Part shown: piece after piece, positions 25,022 to 36,617 of the stretch
How positions within the stretch are numbered: the first letter of the stretch is position 1
Layout: every line of letters begins with the position of its first letter
Source of the DNA: Caprimulgus europaeus
Taxonomy: Eukaryota; Chordata; Aves; Caprimulgiformes; Caprimulgidae
Direction: 5' to 3'
NCBI GenBank assembly: GCA_907165065.1
Contig: OU015524.1
Coordinates: 1,868,416-1,932,415 of the forward strand
DNA length: 64,000 bases
The notes under the pieces: model-generated
The model's database searches: none
Told to the model about the DNA's origin: nothing
What the model saw: only the letters and a program-made list of their open reading frames with translations
Position numbers and translations under genes: made by a program

Positions 25022-25399
25022 CTCAGAGCTCTCAGGGGAGACCTTCTGGCTCTGTCCAACTCCCTGAAAGGAGGGTGCAGAGAGGTGGGGGTGGGTCTGT
25101 TCAACCAAGGACCAAGGGACAGGACAAGAGGAAATGGGCTCCAGTTGTGCCAGGGGAGGTTTAGGTTGAATATGAGAAAGAATTTCTGCACCAAAAGGGT
25201 TCTCAGGCACTAGAATAGGCTGCCCAGGGTGGTGGTGGAGTCCCCATCCCTGGAGGGATTTAAAAGACAAGTAGATGTGGTGCTGAGGGACATGGTTTAG
25301 TAGGCATGGTGGTGTTGGTTTGATGGTTGGGCTTGATGTCTTTTCCAGCTTGGAGGTCTTTTCCAGCCTTAATAATTCTATTCTATGAGTCTATGATTC
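25022..25399 (+). mobile_element. CR1 LINE fragment (type B 3' end)
   Basis: It begins in the ORF2 C-terminal coding part ([22 protein letters not shown] in one frame) and continues through GACAAGAGGAAATGGGCTCC and the type B tail (GGTCTTTTCCAGCCTTAATA), ending TGAGTCTATGATTCC. The same type is seen on the opposite strand at 37982-38566 and 39758-40189. It is 5'-truncated and non-coding. Confidence 0.93.
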
Positions 25400-27169
25400 C
25401 TTTCTAGGTGCAGTTGCTTTGGGACCTTTTATAAGCAGGCTTGTATTGGCTAACATGGGCCTGGGGTCAAACTCCACTTCGTTGTATCAGGCCTCAACAC
25501 CCAGCAGCGGGGCGAGGAACCACGATGTGGGCTCACCCACTAGATTTTACACCACTGATCACAGTTGGTTTACCTTTAATTTATGTTAGAAATCACTCCA
25601 ATCTAATTGAGCCCTCTCATCTTATTCTGAAGTGTTGGCTCTGGATTTTGTCTTCTTGTTTCATAATCACATTTTGGTCTCAACTGATGGGTTCTTGAAC
25701 TCTGATGCTGTGGCTGGTCACAGCGTAGCATGTGTCACATGAATACATTTTCCTCTCAGAGATTTAGTACAGAGCTTCTGCAGGATGCAAACCTGCACTC
25801 CCTCAGGCTTTAAACCATCCCTTCTTTCAGCACCACAATGCCAGCACCCTGGGGGCAATATGGACAGCTCATGGGAAGCAAGAGGATCTGGAACTTGCTC
25901 TCATTTCTACCTGTTACACATTTCTGGTGCCCTCTATTTTTTGGCAGAAACACTGAATTACCAGAAAGCAGAAGCAAATTCCTATAGCTTCATTCTAGTT
26001 GTAGCCAAGGCAGTGTTGGCAGGCCAAGTAGTGCCCATTGCCTTTAGATCAATTCAGTCTGCTGTCTGGAGGAGCACCCAGGTGAGCTTTGGCAGACCAG
26101 GAATTAAGATTTCAGAGTGGTGGTTGTGCAATAGTAGTTTAGCTTGAAGAATTAGAGGTGTTCCAGATGTGGGCCACCATGTTCAAACTGGTATTCCAAA
26201 TACCAGTTCCCAGAACTGCTCAGGACTTGTAGCTCTGCCTTTCTTCAAGAGTTGTGACTAGTTGACTTCATTGGAAACCTGAGCTTTTGTCCCAGGCAAG
26301 TTCCCTTTTCCATTTCTTCCCTCTAGAACAGATGAATTTATTTCTACCGACTTTAACCCATTGTTAACCTGTCTTCTCACTCTTTTCTCCCAGAAAAATA
26401 TTGGCTGTTTCTAGCCTGCAGCTTTTTGGAGGGAAAAAACCCATTAGTGTCAGGCCAAAAAAAGGATGTAAATCAGTTTGTAGCTGTTGTAGCCAGGAAG
26501 CTGTTGCTGTCCTGTGAACAATGAAAGGGCAGTCTCTGCAAAAGTGCAGGATCTCCTGGCCACTGCCACCAACTGTCCTCTGTGTCAGAGACAGTCTTGG
26601 CCAGGTACACTAGCAGGCCTACCTACCCCTGGAAGAGATAGGTTTGGTCTTGAGTGCCTCAAGGATGCCCTTTGCTTGCAATGCAGGCGATATCCAAAGG
26701 TCTTTTGATACTTTGCTCCCAGGTAAGTGCCCAAATACTTCCAGGAACTGAGGAGTCCTGTGCAAATTTGCAACATCAGCAGTATGCTGATGCTCAGGGC
26801 TTCCCTTTGTCCAGCTCACAGGATCCAAAAGGACATGTACTTCTAGTAGAGACCACACTGACCTCACCATGAACTACTTGGGGCTCATGGAAAAGATTCC
26901 CACAAATATTCATGGATGTGAAACAGAGCCACTGCTAAGTGCTTGTAGATGAGTCCCATCACTCGCACTGAAGGAGCTTAACTACTTCTCAAAGAGAGGA
27001 AAGAAACTCCATTCTTAAGTGTTATTTTAAATCACTGCAGTGCTTTAAATAAGTGCCCTAAATATCTATTGAAGTGTCAGATTGAGAATGACTCTGCTCT
27101 TGGTAAATGAAGGCTTCAGTTCTCCTGGTAGCAAGATGGAGATCTGGTGCATAGAGATGAAAAACATTT
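25400..27169. other. Non-coding sequence without recognised features
   Basis: Short overlapping open frames only. No supported gene or repeat. Confidence 0.4.
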
Positions 27170-27270
27170 CTCTCATTAATTTCAATGGGTCTGCCTGGAG
27201 ACCCAAATCTTAAGCACATGCTTATGTACTTGATTGAACACAGAAAGGACTTAAGCACATGTTTAAGTGT
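27170..27270. repeat. Fossil repeat with two CTTAAGCACATG blocks
   Basis: CTTAAGCACATGCTTATGT (starting 27209) and CTTAAGCACATGTTTAAGT (starting 27249) are 40 bp apart and preceded by ATTAATTTCAATGGG. The AATGGG...CTTAAGCACATGCTTAAGTG theme recurs in bird and reptile DNA as an ancient interspersed repeat. The family name is not certain. Confidence 0.5.
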
Positions 27271-29975
27271 TTTGATGAGTGTTGCCATACGAATTTCAAC
27301 ATGGATTTACAGATCTATGGCTTGACTGACAGACTCAACTCTTTCAAACATAGATTATCTAATTAGTGCCTGAAGGGAAAGGCCTAGATATAGAACATTT
27401 GTCTTTTAGCACACAACTCATGCAGCATTTCATGACGTCTTGACACTTATTAATTGCCTTCAGTTTGAATATAAACATGGTCACATGATCCTTCATCAAG
27501 AATTGGCTGAAATACCATAAACAAAGGATTACAAGCAGAGAGCAGGAAAGATGTGTCTCAGGGAATACCATGGGGAATTTTGGATGTGTCCAGTCTTGTC
27601 CTCAAATGATAAGGAAAATAGAATTAAAAACAAGCCAGAGTTTGCAGATGGTAGAAAACAGACATGAGAGGAGCTAGAAAAACAGAGTGCCTAGAAATAT
27701 TTGAAGCTTGGTGGGAAGAAAGTAAGGAATAGTTATAATGGAAAGGAAGAAAGAAATTTCTCTCTTGTTCCTCTCAGCTGGAACAGAGACAATATTCTCA
27801 ACACCTTCTGTCCAGAGAGTTAAAAAAACCCACAGGTGATCAGAAATATGCACAGAGCAATAGTAGAGACAGTGTCACAGATTCACAGAGCAGGAAGAGT
27901 GAGACACTGTCTCCAGAAAGCAACACAGAGGATAAAGGTGTCTGTAAAATCATCATGTCTTCTAAAAATCTCTGGCAGCGGGAACAGCACCAGTATAAAT
28001 CCCCTTCCCACCTCCCCTCTGTCTGGAACCTTCTTCCCCAAGGCTGTTCCAGCTTTGCCATCTCCAGGTCTATGGACTATGAACTTCAGTCATCCCAGCT
28101 CTTGTTACAGGCCAGGACTTGTGACAGAGGCAAGATCAACTACTTTTCCTCGCTTGTCATGACATCTGGGAAATTCCTTCCTTGCTCAAGCCATCAGAGC
28201 CTGGGACCAGGATACAGCTGCCACCAACAGGCTGTGGGAGAAGTAGATGACACAGAAGCACTCCTGGGTTGTAGAGTCTCCTACAGGCATGTATGACTGT
28301 ATGTGTCCACAGGGGCATGGAACTATGGTACTATGTACCACCTTTTATTTCTCTCATGCCCAAGTATTCATGTACTTAAAACATACTATATTTAATTGTG
28401 TTTTGATTTAAAATATATAAATATTAAAAAAATATATATGGGACTGCAGGACAAGAGCCTAAATTTGCACTGGAAACTCAAAAAAGGACTGCAAACTCTG
28501 GTACTCTCTTTCTGGATGAAATACCCACCACCCTTCAGCCAAGAGGAAGCACAGTGCTGGAGCCTGCTCTCTGTATTTGCAGAGCTGCAAGAAGTTAGCC
28601 CAAAGACATTTTTTCACATTAGTTTGGCATTTGCTAAAAGCCACTACAGTTGCATTTATAGTGTATCATTTTTCAGGTGACCAGAAGACTTATTTTCATC
28701 TGCCTGTCAATTAATTCATTTATCATTCAGACCTTTCCTTTAAGTAAAAGCGTTCTCTCATAACTTTCATACCATTGTAAATTTTTACCATGTGGGGGAA
28801 TCAAGTAAAATTCATCAGAGCTTTCAATCAGTGTGAGATATATATAGATACAGAGAGATATATATGAAGGAAGTGCAGCAGTGGTGTTAAATTTCAGAGC
28901 AAAATCATTTCTTCTGCCTAACAATGAAGCTGCTATCTAGAAACAAGACTGATTATTTATAATGCTACCCACTGCTATTACCAGAACTCTTTACAGCCCC
29001 CGATAAGCTTTTATCCAACATGTTGAACATGTCAAAGTCAATTTGCCTTTCCACATGTATATTTTGTAATGTTACTTAAGTATTCAACCAGACACCCAGG
29101 TATTAAATAGAGTATACATTTGTTTGTGTTTATTTAATATTGCCCTAGCTCTTGACAACTTTAAAAGAACACAGGTCTTAGGATAACTGAGGTTTCTTTA
29201 GGAAAAGATCTGCTATGAAAAGTTATGGCTTTTCTAAGCAGTTTAATGGTAGAGTGTTGCTATTTTAAAGTGAGAAGAAAGATTGTGTAATTATATATCT
29301 TTATAGTTACATACTGCAATGTTCAGGATAATTTACACAGCTAGAGTAACAAAGGATGAGGATCTCTCCCCTAACAAACACCCAGCAATGGCAAACTCCA
29401 GATAACATGAGAAATAAAGGGTACACTGGGGAGCACAGAGCAGACAAACTGACCACACAAACTCAGCTCAGATCCATCAGGTCTCCTGACCCCTCCAATA
29501 GCACCAGTCCCAGCCCAGCTCCTGGAAGCACAGACAACACACTGTCCAGGTGAGGCCACAACAGACCTAGATGAGGTCCAGCACAGTCAACGCTGAACCA
29601 GACTGAAAAGCCCCACTGACAGAGGGGAGCTGACTCTGCCTGTGCTCCCACTTCTAGAGGCACCAGATCTAACTGCTCCAGGGCTCCTTAAGAGCAGTGC
29701 CCCTGCTCCCGGTGTCAGGCTGCTCCTGGAAGACATGTAACTGTTCTCACTTGTTTCTGCACCTGAGACAACACTCCCTATGTCTCTGCACAGAGCAAGC
29801 TCAGGTCACCCCACCTCCATAGGCCAGGAATACCCCACAACCCTGCCAGCCACTCACAGAACCCTGACAACATCCTGCACATGGTTTCATCTGCCCAAGG
29901 AGCACCACACCTTCACCTGGAGCACCTGCAGGGACAACAACCACTGCTTCCTCCCCACACACCCACCCCAAGCTC
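27271..29975. other. Non-coding sequence, AT-rich then GC-richer
   Basis: AT-rich around 28380-28440 and 28826-28870 (alternating TA and GATATA). The stretch from about 29350 is richer in GC. No gene, LTR or RNA is recognisable. Confidence 0.4.
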
Positions 29976-30418
29976 ATGGAATTATAGAATGGGTTGGGTT
30001 GGAAGGGACCTTAAAGCTCATCCAGTCCCAACCCCCCTGCCAGCAGCAGGGACACCTTCCACTAGACCAGGTTGCTCAAAGCCTCATCCAACCTGGCCCA
30101 GAACACTTCCAGGGAGGAGCAGCCACAGCTTCTCTGGCCAACCTGGGCCAGGGTCTCACCACCCTCACACCAAATAATTTCTTCCTCACATCTCAGCTCC
30201 ATCTCCTCTCTCCCAGTTTAAAGTCATCACCCCCTGTTCTGTCATTAACTGCCCTTGGCCAAAGTCCCTCCCCAGCCTTCCTGGAGCCCCTTCAGGTACT
30301 GGGAGGCCACTAGAAGGTCTCCCCAGAGCCCTCTCTTCTCCAGACTGAACAGCCCCAACTCTCTCAGCCTGTCCTCACAGCAGAGCTGCTCCAGCCCTGG
30401 CATCATCCTCATCAGCTC
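29976..30418 (-). mobile_element. CR1 LINE fragment, minus strand (type A)
   Basis: On the minus strand it runs from ORF2 C-terminal sequence ([20 protein letters not shown] at about 30340-30400) through the 3' untranslated region (GAGCAACCTGGTCTAGTGGA) to a decayed terminus near 29976 (TTCTATAATTCCATG). By eye it is close to the plus-strand copy at 40366-40857, with long matching blocks, so both come from one subfamily. The coding part is a truncated remnant. Confidence 0.94.
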
Positions 30419-30448
30419 CCAACACAGCCAGTGTTGTAACAACATCTC

Positions 30449-30590
30449 ACTCACCCTTCAAAGAGCAGCTCCTGGTGCCTGGTAACCTCGGGATCCTGCT
30501 GCACTTCAAACACAGAGCCCCACCTCCAGAACCCTCCTTCCCACGAGGGTACAGCTCTCCCACTCCACTCCAACCGAGTACCTTTTTATA
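30449..30590 (-). promoter_or_regulatory. Possible TATA promoter and first exon, minus strand
   Basis: On the minus strand GGGCTATAAAAAGG places a consensus TATA box at 30583-30590, with a GC-rich left flank. About 130 bases downstream is AAGG|GTGAGTGAG, a good splice donor (GTGAGT at 30454-30449). An exon of about 100 bases, starting roughly 30 bases after the TATA box and ending at 30455, would fit. Just beyond the donor lies the minus-strand CR1. The motifs are visible. That this is a working promoter is inference, and both motifs occur by chance. Confidence 0.25.
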
Positions 30591-31589
30591 GCCCAGCCTC
30601 CTCACGCTGCACAGGACTCCTGGGCTGACTGAACTCCTCTGCCTGGTGAGAGTGGGAACACGCTCCCCAGACACACAGACACTGAACAACTTCACACAGC
30701 CTCTGCAGGACAGAGAAACTGTCTCATCCCCAGTGGGGAAACCGAGGCAAGCAGCTTGAGCATCATCTCTGCTGACTGTCAGCACCAAACCTGCGCCTCT
30801 CACAGCAGCACAGTAAGTCAGGAGTAGCTGTGTAGGCCATAAGCAGATCAGCTCCTCACACATGAAAAGCCTGTCTGAAGGGCCCAGCACTGAGGAGCTC
30901 TGAAGCTGATTTCCACACACTACTAGCAAGGCTCCCATTTGGATGAAGCACCTTCACAGCCAAAAAATGAAAGCCTGAGGAAAGCTTATTATCCATGAAA
31001 CACAGACTTACCAAAACAAATACAAACAGCCTTGGCATTTGGAATTTAGCTTACCTTGGAGCACCCCTGCTTGTTTAACAGGAAGACACTTCAGCATGCA
31101 AACACTGAAGTACAGGTTGAGAACAGCTAGCTGAAACCTAGGGCCCAGTTTTCTTCCCGTGCACATCTCTGAAATAAGCCCATTTGGGGCCAGGATGTTC
31201 CTCTGCTTTCATATCACTAAAATCATGGGCAAAATCTAAACTGTCCCTGGTAAAATACTTCTGGAACACTCAGCTTTAAAATACACGTGCTCCTCCTTCG
31301 CGCTGTACACTGCATGTACCTGACAGCACGAGAGAACGACAAGATGCAACCTTGTTCTGTGTTCACTTGTGTTCTGCTGAATAAATACAGAAAATACTGA
31401 AGATTTTCCCCTAAGTTATCTGGGAAAAGCTCCTGCAGTCATTCTTGCAGTCTAGTGAGCAATTCCTCTAATAAATGCAACACCCAGAAAGACTGAGTTT
31501 GTGTCACAGAGATACATCCTTACAGCTGAGAATCATTTTCAGGCTTTGAATCCAGCTAAAAAGAGATGCATTAGCAAACACAGACAAGG
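30591..31589. other. Non-coding sequence
   Basis: GGGGAAACCGAGGCAAGCAG near 30736 faintly resembles the MIR core. An open frame of 163 codons on the minus strand (30447-30938) has no recognisable domain and is probably chance. Confidence 0.35.
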
Positions 31590-31910
31590 CTTTATTATTT
31601 CCTCTTAAAGGAGGTCTGACCAGCACACATGATGAGTTCTATAATCCTTACATGATATCAATAAATAACTATGATTTTATTATTATTGCTATTATTTGAA
31701 GCGTCAGGCAAGCTTTTATAGTTTGAGATTTAAATGGAAGAGACCACACTTTTTCCCATTTATAGCACATACCTTGGACAGCGCTGACAATTAAATCAGG
31801 GGGAAAAAGGCTTCCCAAATACCCTGGCATTGTCTGGATGACCACTGAATTTTAATAACAATCTCAATTAATTAAGACATGAAAATACCAGAATCATAAC
31901 AACAGTGCTA
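31590..31910. promoter_or_regulatory. Candidate conserved non-coding or enhancer-like block
   Basis: This AT-rich run has many homeobox-type cores (CAATTAAATC, CAATTAATTAAG, ATCAATAAATAAC), a TGTCTGGATG near 31830 (GTCTG is an SMAD-type core) and TTGACAGG near 31917 (MEIS/TGIF-type TGACAG). It is low in CpG and free of recognised repeats. The call rests on motif density only. Confidence 0.25.
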
Positions 31911-32002
31911 TTTTATTGACAGGCTATTGAAGGGAAAAAAAAAAACCAAAGAGGATTCATCTGTTGGCCAGCAATAAAAATCAAAATAACTGCAAGTAGC
32001 CT

Positions 32003-32070
32003 CAAGGCTAGATTCTGCTTTGATTTACACCATCCAGGTAATTCTATTTATTGCAGTGGGATTACTCCAG
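32003..32070. repeat. Degraded sauropsid-type fossil repeat
   Basis: GGCTAGATTCTGCTTTGATT, then TACACCATCCAGGTAATTCT and GCAGTGGGATTACTCCAG, resemble the recurrent bird/reptile repeat with GATTCTGATCTCAGTTACACC and GTCAATGGAGTTACTCC. One arm and part of the centre remain. Confidence 0.5.
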
Positions 32071-34987
32071 GCAGATATTGTGGTCATGCAGCTGTTGAAC
32101 ACCTCGTGCAGAACAGAGCCCTCCAAGGAGAATTTGGCTCGTGCATTTACACTTTCTATCAGCCACATACCCCTAAGGGGCTATAATGAAATGTTAAATA
32201 AATAAAGTAAAATAAAAATAGGGACTTCTGGCTCAGGTTTTAACTCTGCTCCCCTGCACAAGGTTCCAACTGATTTACCAAGTTCACATTGTGCCTGGGA
32301 GGCACAGGGAACTATAAGGGGTAAAGAGCTCATTTCTCCATTACTAATTCCTATTATAGTTAGCTAGAGTCAAGAATAAGGTGATTCAGAGTGAAGATGT
32401 CAGAAAAAAAAGATCAAATAACTTGAACAGGCAATAACAGCACATTGCCTAGCTACAGCAGCTGGATTACAGGTGGCAGTCCTTCCTCCCAAAGAATGGC
32501 TAGCATAGGAAACAGTGTTCAGGGTGAAACACAGGATGTGGCTCAGGAGAGCGAGAGAAGAGACAGTCTCTGAATGAAGTCTCCATTGCAGCAAGGCTAG
32601 AGTAAGATACCCTCCTAGAAGGAGGAAGATAGACTTTATATTTTCATATGCCCTTACGTTTCCTTATGCTCCCTTATGTTTCTCAGTCACTGTGGAAGAA
32701 ATAAGTGTCAGTTGATGATGAATGTATTGCTGTAAGTGATATGGCTGGAGATCTGTCCCCTGCAAAGGGTCCTTCTGTTAGGCTATACATGAAGATGGTG
32801 TCTTTGGTGCACCAGGAAATGTTTGTGCACATGAGAATTAAAAATGGTGTGACCAGGAATAACAATAGAAATTCACTCACTGTCACTAGCTCAGCCACCA
32901 GAGTGGAGTCTTCATCCAGGTGTCTGTTTTGTCCTGACCTTTCTCAGTCGTGGCCCACTGGTGGAGCATATTAAACACATGTACTGCCTCCATCAGGTCC
33001 CTTCAGCTCCTAAGTAGGTTCTTGCGTCCTCGTCACAGTAAACTATGAAACAAATGATCTGCAATATAAAATTACTTCCAACCAAATTGATTCAATTTCA
33101 CAGGTCTTTAAGGACCAAATGCTTAAGGACATGGTTTCAAGAGAATGTATGCAGATGCTTTTAATTAGATGCAGAAAGAAGCACTTTGCTAAATGAGAAG
33201 CTAATGTGTAGCTGTGAAAGAGAAAGGTTGGCTTCTTAAGTGTAAGATTTCTCACATACCTGGAATTATACACCTGCTTAATTAACTGGTTTGTAGCTAC
33301 ACTTCCCACTGAAGGCCAGCATGAGTATGTCTTTTGTCTGCACTGAAGTTGCAGAAAAGTCTCAGGCAAACAACTTAGCAGAGAGAAAACAGTGTGTGGG
33401 CAACATAAACACCGCAGGTTGATGGCAGAGTATCAGCATGGCCAAGTTATCTGCACTTGACTAATTCACCTTTAGAAGATATTGCTGATACCAGACTGGG
33501 ACAGGAGTCCTGCCCCTGAAATCATTTCCCATCAATCCCAATCACTCGGAAAGGCTCAGCTACCAAAGGTTCCCAAGTCAGCTGGCACACAAATGTCCAG
33601 ACCTTGCCAATATTTTGTGATCCACTTAGTGTAAACACACAGCTGATGAATGCTCATTCCCTGGATGGCTCTTTTGGAAAGTGGAGACATGTCTAGGAGT
33701 GTTAAAGAGGTATGTAGTACTCAAAAAAATTGATGAATATGCTGACACTTCTTAAAACAGAGGCACCAATGCCTTCAGCCAAATAAATAACACTGATCTT
33801 GTACAAAGACATGAGTTGTCTCAGGAGCCTCAATGTATTAATTTATCACTGAACATTTGTTGTTAAATAATCTGACCCCATAGTTTGGGGAAGGATGGGA
33901 ACAAGACTAACACAGATGAAATTGTTAGTTGTTATGGAAACCCTTGCATAATTGTGGTGGCAGTTTTGTGTCAGTCTGTGGATTATATGTTTCCATCATT
34001 TTAGCCATTGCTAAGCTGTAATGTGCACTTAGCAGGATCTGAGACTGTGTAGCTCCTCCAGCAAACAGGACACCCTGACTCTGGAGAAATGCTGACCTGC
34101 CAGAGAAAATGAGATGTGCCAGGGTTGCTGTCCACCTTCCCGCTGAGCTATGCTAGAACTCGGCAACGCAGTGTCAATAGCAACAGGAAGACCTGAATCC
34201 TACTGGTCTTGATGCCCAGAGGGACTGCTCTTCTAAACAGCTGGGCAGAAGATAAAAGGTGTTGTATAAACGCATTCATGTGCACACAGACATGCATACA
34301 TTTAAACAGAAAGTGCAAAACTATGTTTTAACAACATTGTGCTGAAAAATCACCATGAAAAAAAAACCCAACCTATTTGACTTGAGTTTCTTTTCACTAC
34401 AAACCCTAGAGGCAGAAGATGGGACCCTTTGAACACGGCACAAATTTGGCAAGATGAAGTAACGTGCAGATGCTGGCACAGACACAGCACATTCCCTATA
34501 AGGCTCTATTCACTGACTGCCATCTTAGAAAGCTTTGAGGCATCAAGGAAGTTGAATGCGATCTTCCAGCCCTCTCAGTCCTTCCACACAGTGTGTCTTC
34601 CAAGGAAGGGAGCAGGAAACCTGCCTCTGTGTGTGATCATGTTGCCATCTAGTGACCGCAACCTAGAGAATACTCAAGCCCTAACACTCCTACACAAGCA
34701 CGGACCATGCTGTGCCTGAAGCAACAGAGTCTGGTATAACTGAGACCTCAGGGGAAGTCTAAGCTGTTGCCAAGCTACACAGGATTATTTCTCCTAAAGT
34801 TTCAAGTCTAACTTAAACAGAAACAGCAACTTCCTTGAGTAGGATGATAAGGCACTGAAAGCTCACAGAGGCTGTAGCTCTTGCAGTACCATCTCTGTGC
34901 CACCCTTCTGCTCCAGGGCCAAGATGGTAGTTCCCTTCCTTGAATTTTGGTGAGACCAACCATGACCGTCAGTTCTGGCCATCTGAT
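32071..34987. other. Non-coding sequence without recognised features
   Basis: A weak imperfect duplication (CCCTTACGTTTCC / CCCTTATGTTTCT) lies near 32650-32685. AAATAAATAAAGTAAAATAA near 32195 is low complexity. No gene is supported. Confidence 0.4.
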
Positions 34988-35042
34988 CTCTGCCATTCCT
35001 GTGAAATTTGCTCAACCTGCCCTGTGTAAGCACAAAGAAGAA
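34988..35042 (+). repeat. Unnamed dispersed repeat, copy 1
   Basis: About 55 bases match 36564-36617 in the same orientation. Shared blocks are CTCTGCCA, TTTGCTCAAC and AAAGAAGAA. By eye about 46 of 55 positions agree with one gap. I do not recognise a family. Confidence 0.6.
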
Positions 35043-35811
35043 CAAAACATCCCATCATAGGTATTAACCAGTGCAAGGCCTTCTCTGCTGCTCACTGTAC
35101 CTGGGTTCAGTGGCAGATTTTCTGGGGTGGGGGAAATGCAGTTAATTTCTACAGCCCAAAGGATGTAGGTACCCAGCACTCTTCTTTTAAATGACCAAGA
35201 TATGTAGAAAAATAAAATTTGGGGATTCCATACATGGGCACTTCGGAAATCCAACTCTCCCTGTGCTTCAGGTGTCTTTTACCAGCCCTGGCCCAAGACA
35301 CTCAACCTCCATCAAAGCTGTTTGAGTGTTTTTCAAACTTACAACTATGGTGGCACATTTCTTTTTTGTCAATTTGAGAAGACAAACTCTTTCATAAACA
35401 GGTATGTGCTCAGTCCATTTTGTAGGTAGATAACTGTACATATATGTGTGTGTGCATCTATATAAATACATACATACACACAAACAGCATCCTCTCCAGG
35501 GTCCAGTCTTCTTTTTTTCCCTATACACTCATTGCTACAAAGTCAGTTGTAGATAATTGGCCAAGGATACAGAGATGCACTTGTATGTGACTTTCTGCAG
35601 TACCTCTTGAGTTTTTTTCACCCTGCCTAAGCATCAGACATTACCACACCAAAGTCTCTGTATCCTGAAAATGATTTCTCCCCACAACAGCATGTTTTGT
35701 GGAATTTGTCTTTGTTTTCTCTTTGTTGAAAGAAAACCTTCTGCTTCTGTCTTAACAGAATCACACATCAATCTGGATCAGTATGATCTTGTTGGTTCTG
35801 TCTATAAACAT
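35043..35811. other. Non-coding sequence with a TA/CA-rich patch
   Basis: The patch at about 35435-35485 alternates TATATGTGTGTG and ATACATACATACACACA. Otherwise nothing is recognised. Confidence 0.4.
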
Positions 35812-35828
35812 ACACACACACACACACA
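35812..35828. repeat. (AC)n microsatellite
   Basis: A pure run of about 8.5 AC units, short but likely variable. Confidence 0.95.
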
Positions 35829-36563
35829 GAGTAACAAAAACAACTCATGTATTTTCTTCCTATTATTCTCTGTATTATCTCTCTGTTTGGCTTTGGGGTC
35901 TGAAAAACCACTGATTTGTTTTTACTAAAGTATAAATAAATTTTAGGCCATATATTCCCTGATCAAATACAGACAATGAAAGGCTAATTTCAGCATACTT
36001 TTCTCCTTAAACTGCTATAGAAGCCTCAGTGTGGTTTCCTGAGAGATATGATACACACAAGAACTGCCAGCAGATATAATTTACTGGCTCCAATTTATTA
36101 GGGATCAAAAAATGGGGAAAATATGCCTCATCTTTCTTGTTCTTCTTGGCAGTGGAACTTTTAGATCACTTAGAAAACCAAAAGGCAACAGGAAAAGAAA
36201 CAACATGAAGATATACAATTGCACTGGGGAGAAAATCATGATCACACTGAATTACCAAAGGGACCTCAGGATGGCTTCCAAAAGCCTTCAGAGTAATCAA
36301 ATGTCTAAACCAAGTCAGATGCAGATTAGCAAGAACCAAGGCCCTTATCCTCAACAGCCATACATCAGCCTTGATGTAGCTATGCTAGGATGAAATAGCT
36401 GAAGATCTTCCTCCACAGGGGTGATGCTCTAGCGTTTGGGATGGGATAGTTCCAGTGGAATATGGAGGGGAGCATGGAGCTGCATACATCTCTGCTTGGG
36501 AAACAAGAGAATCGCATTTCTTAAAACCTTTACCACCAAAATGCACTAGCTGATGAAGCTAAC
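35829..36563. other. Non-coding sequence without recognised features
   Basis: Short open frames only. Confidence 0.4.
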
Positions 36564-36617
36564 CTCTGCCACTTCTGTGAGGTTTGCTCAACTTTTCCTG
36601 TTAAGCATAAAGAAGAA
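36564..36617 (+). repeat. Unnamed dispersed repeat, copy 2
   Basis: Partner of 34988-35042, in the same orientation about 1.58 kb away. It is followed by an A-rich stretch (AAGAAGAAAAAAAAAAGTG), which could be a decayed poly(A) tail, whereas copy 1 has only AAGAAGAACAAAAC. This hints at a retroposed element but does not show it. Confidence 0.6.

Noticed and set aside
29780-30313. 177-codon plus-strand open frame
   Set aside because: Half of it is the antisense of a minus-strand CR1 fragment.
30447-30938. 163-codon minus-strand open frame
   Set aside because: No recognisable domain; it spans the putative TATA box, so it cannot be one exon of that promoter.
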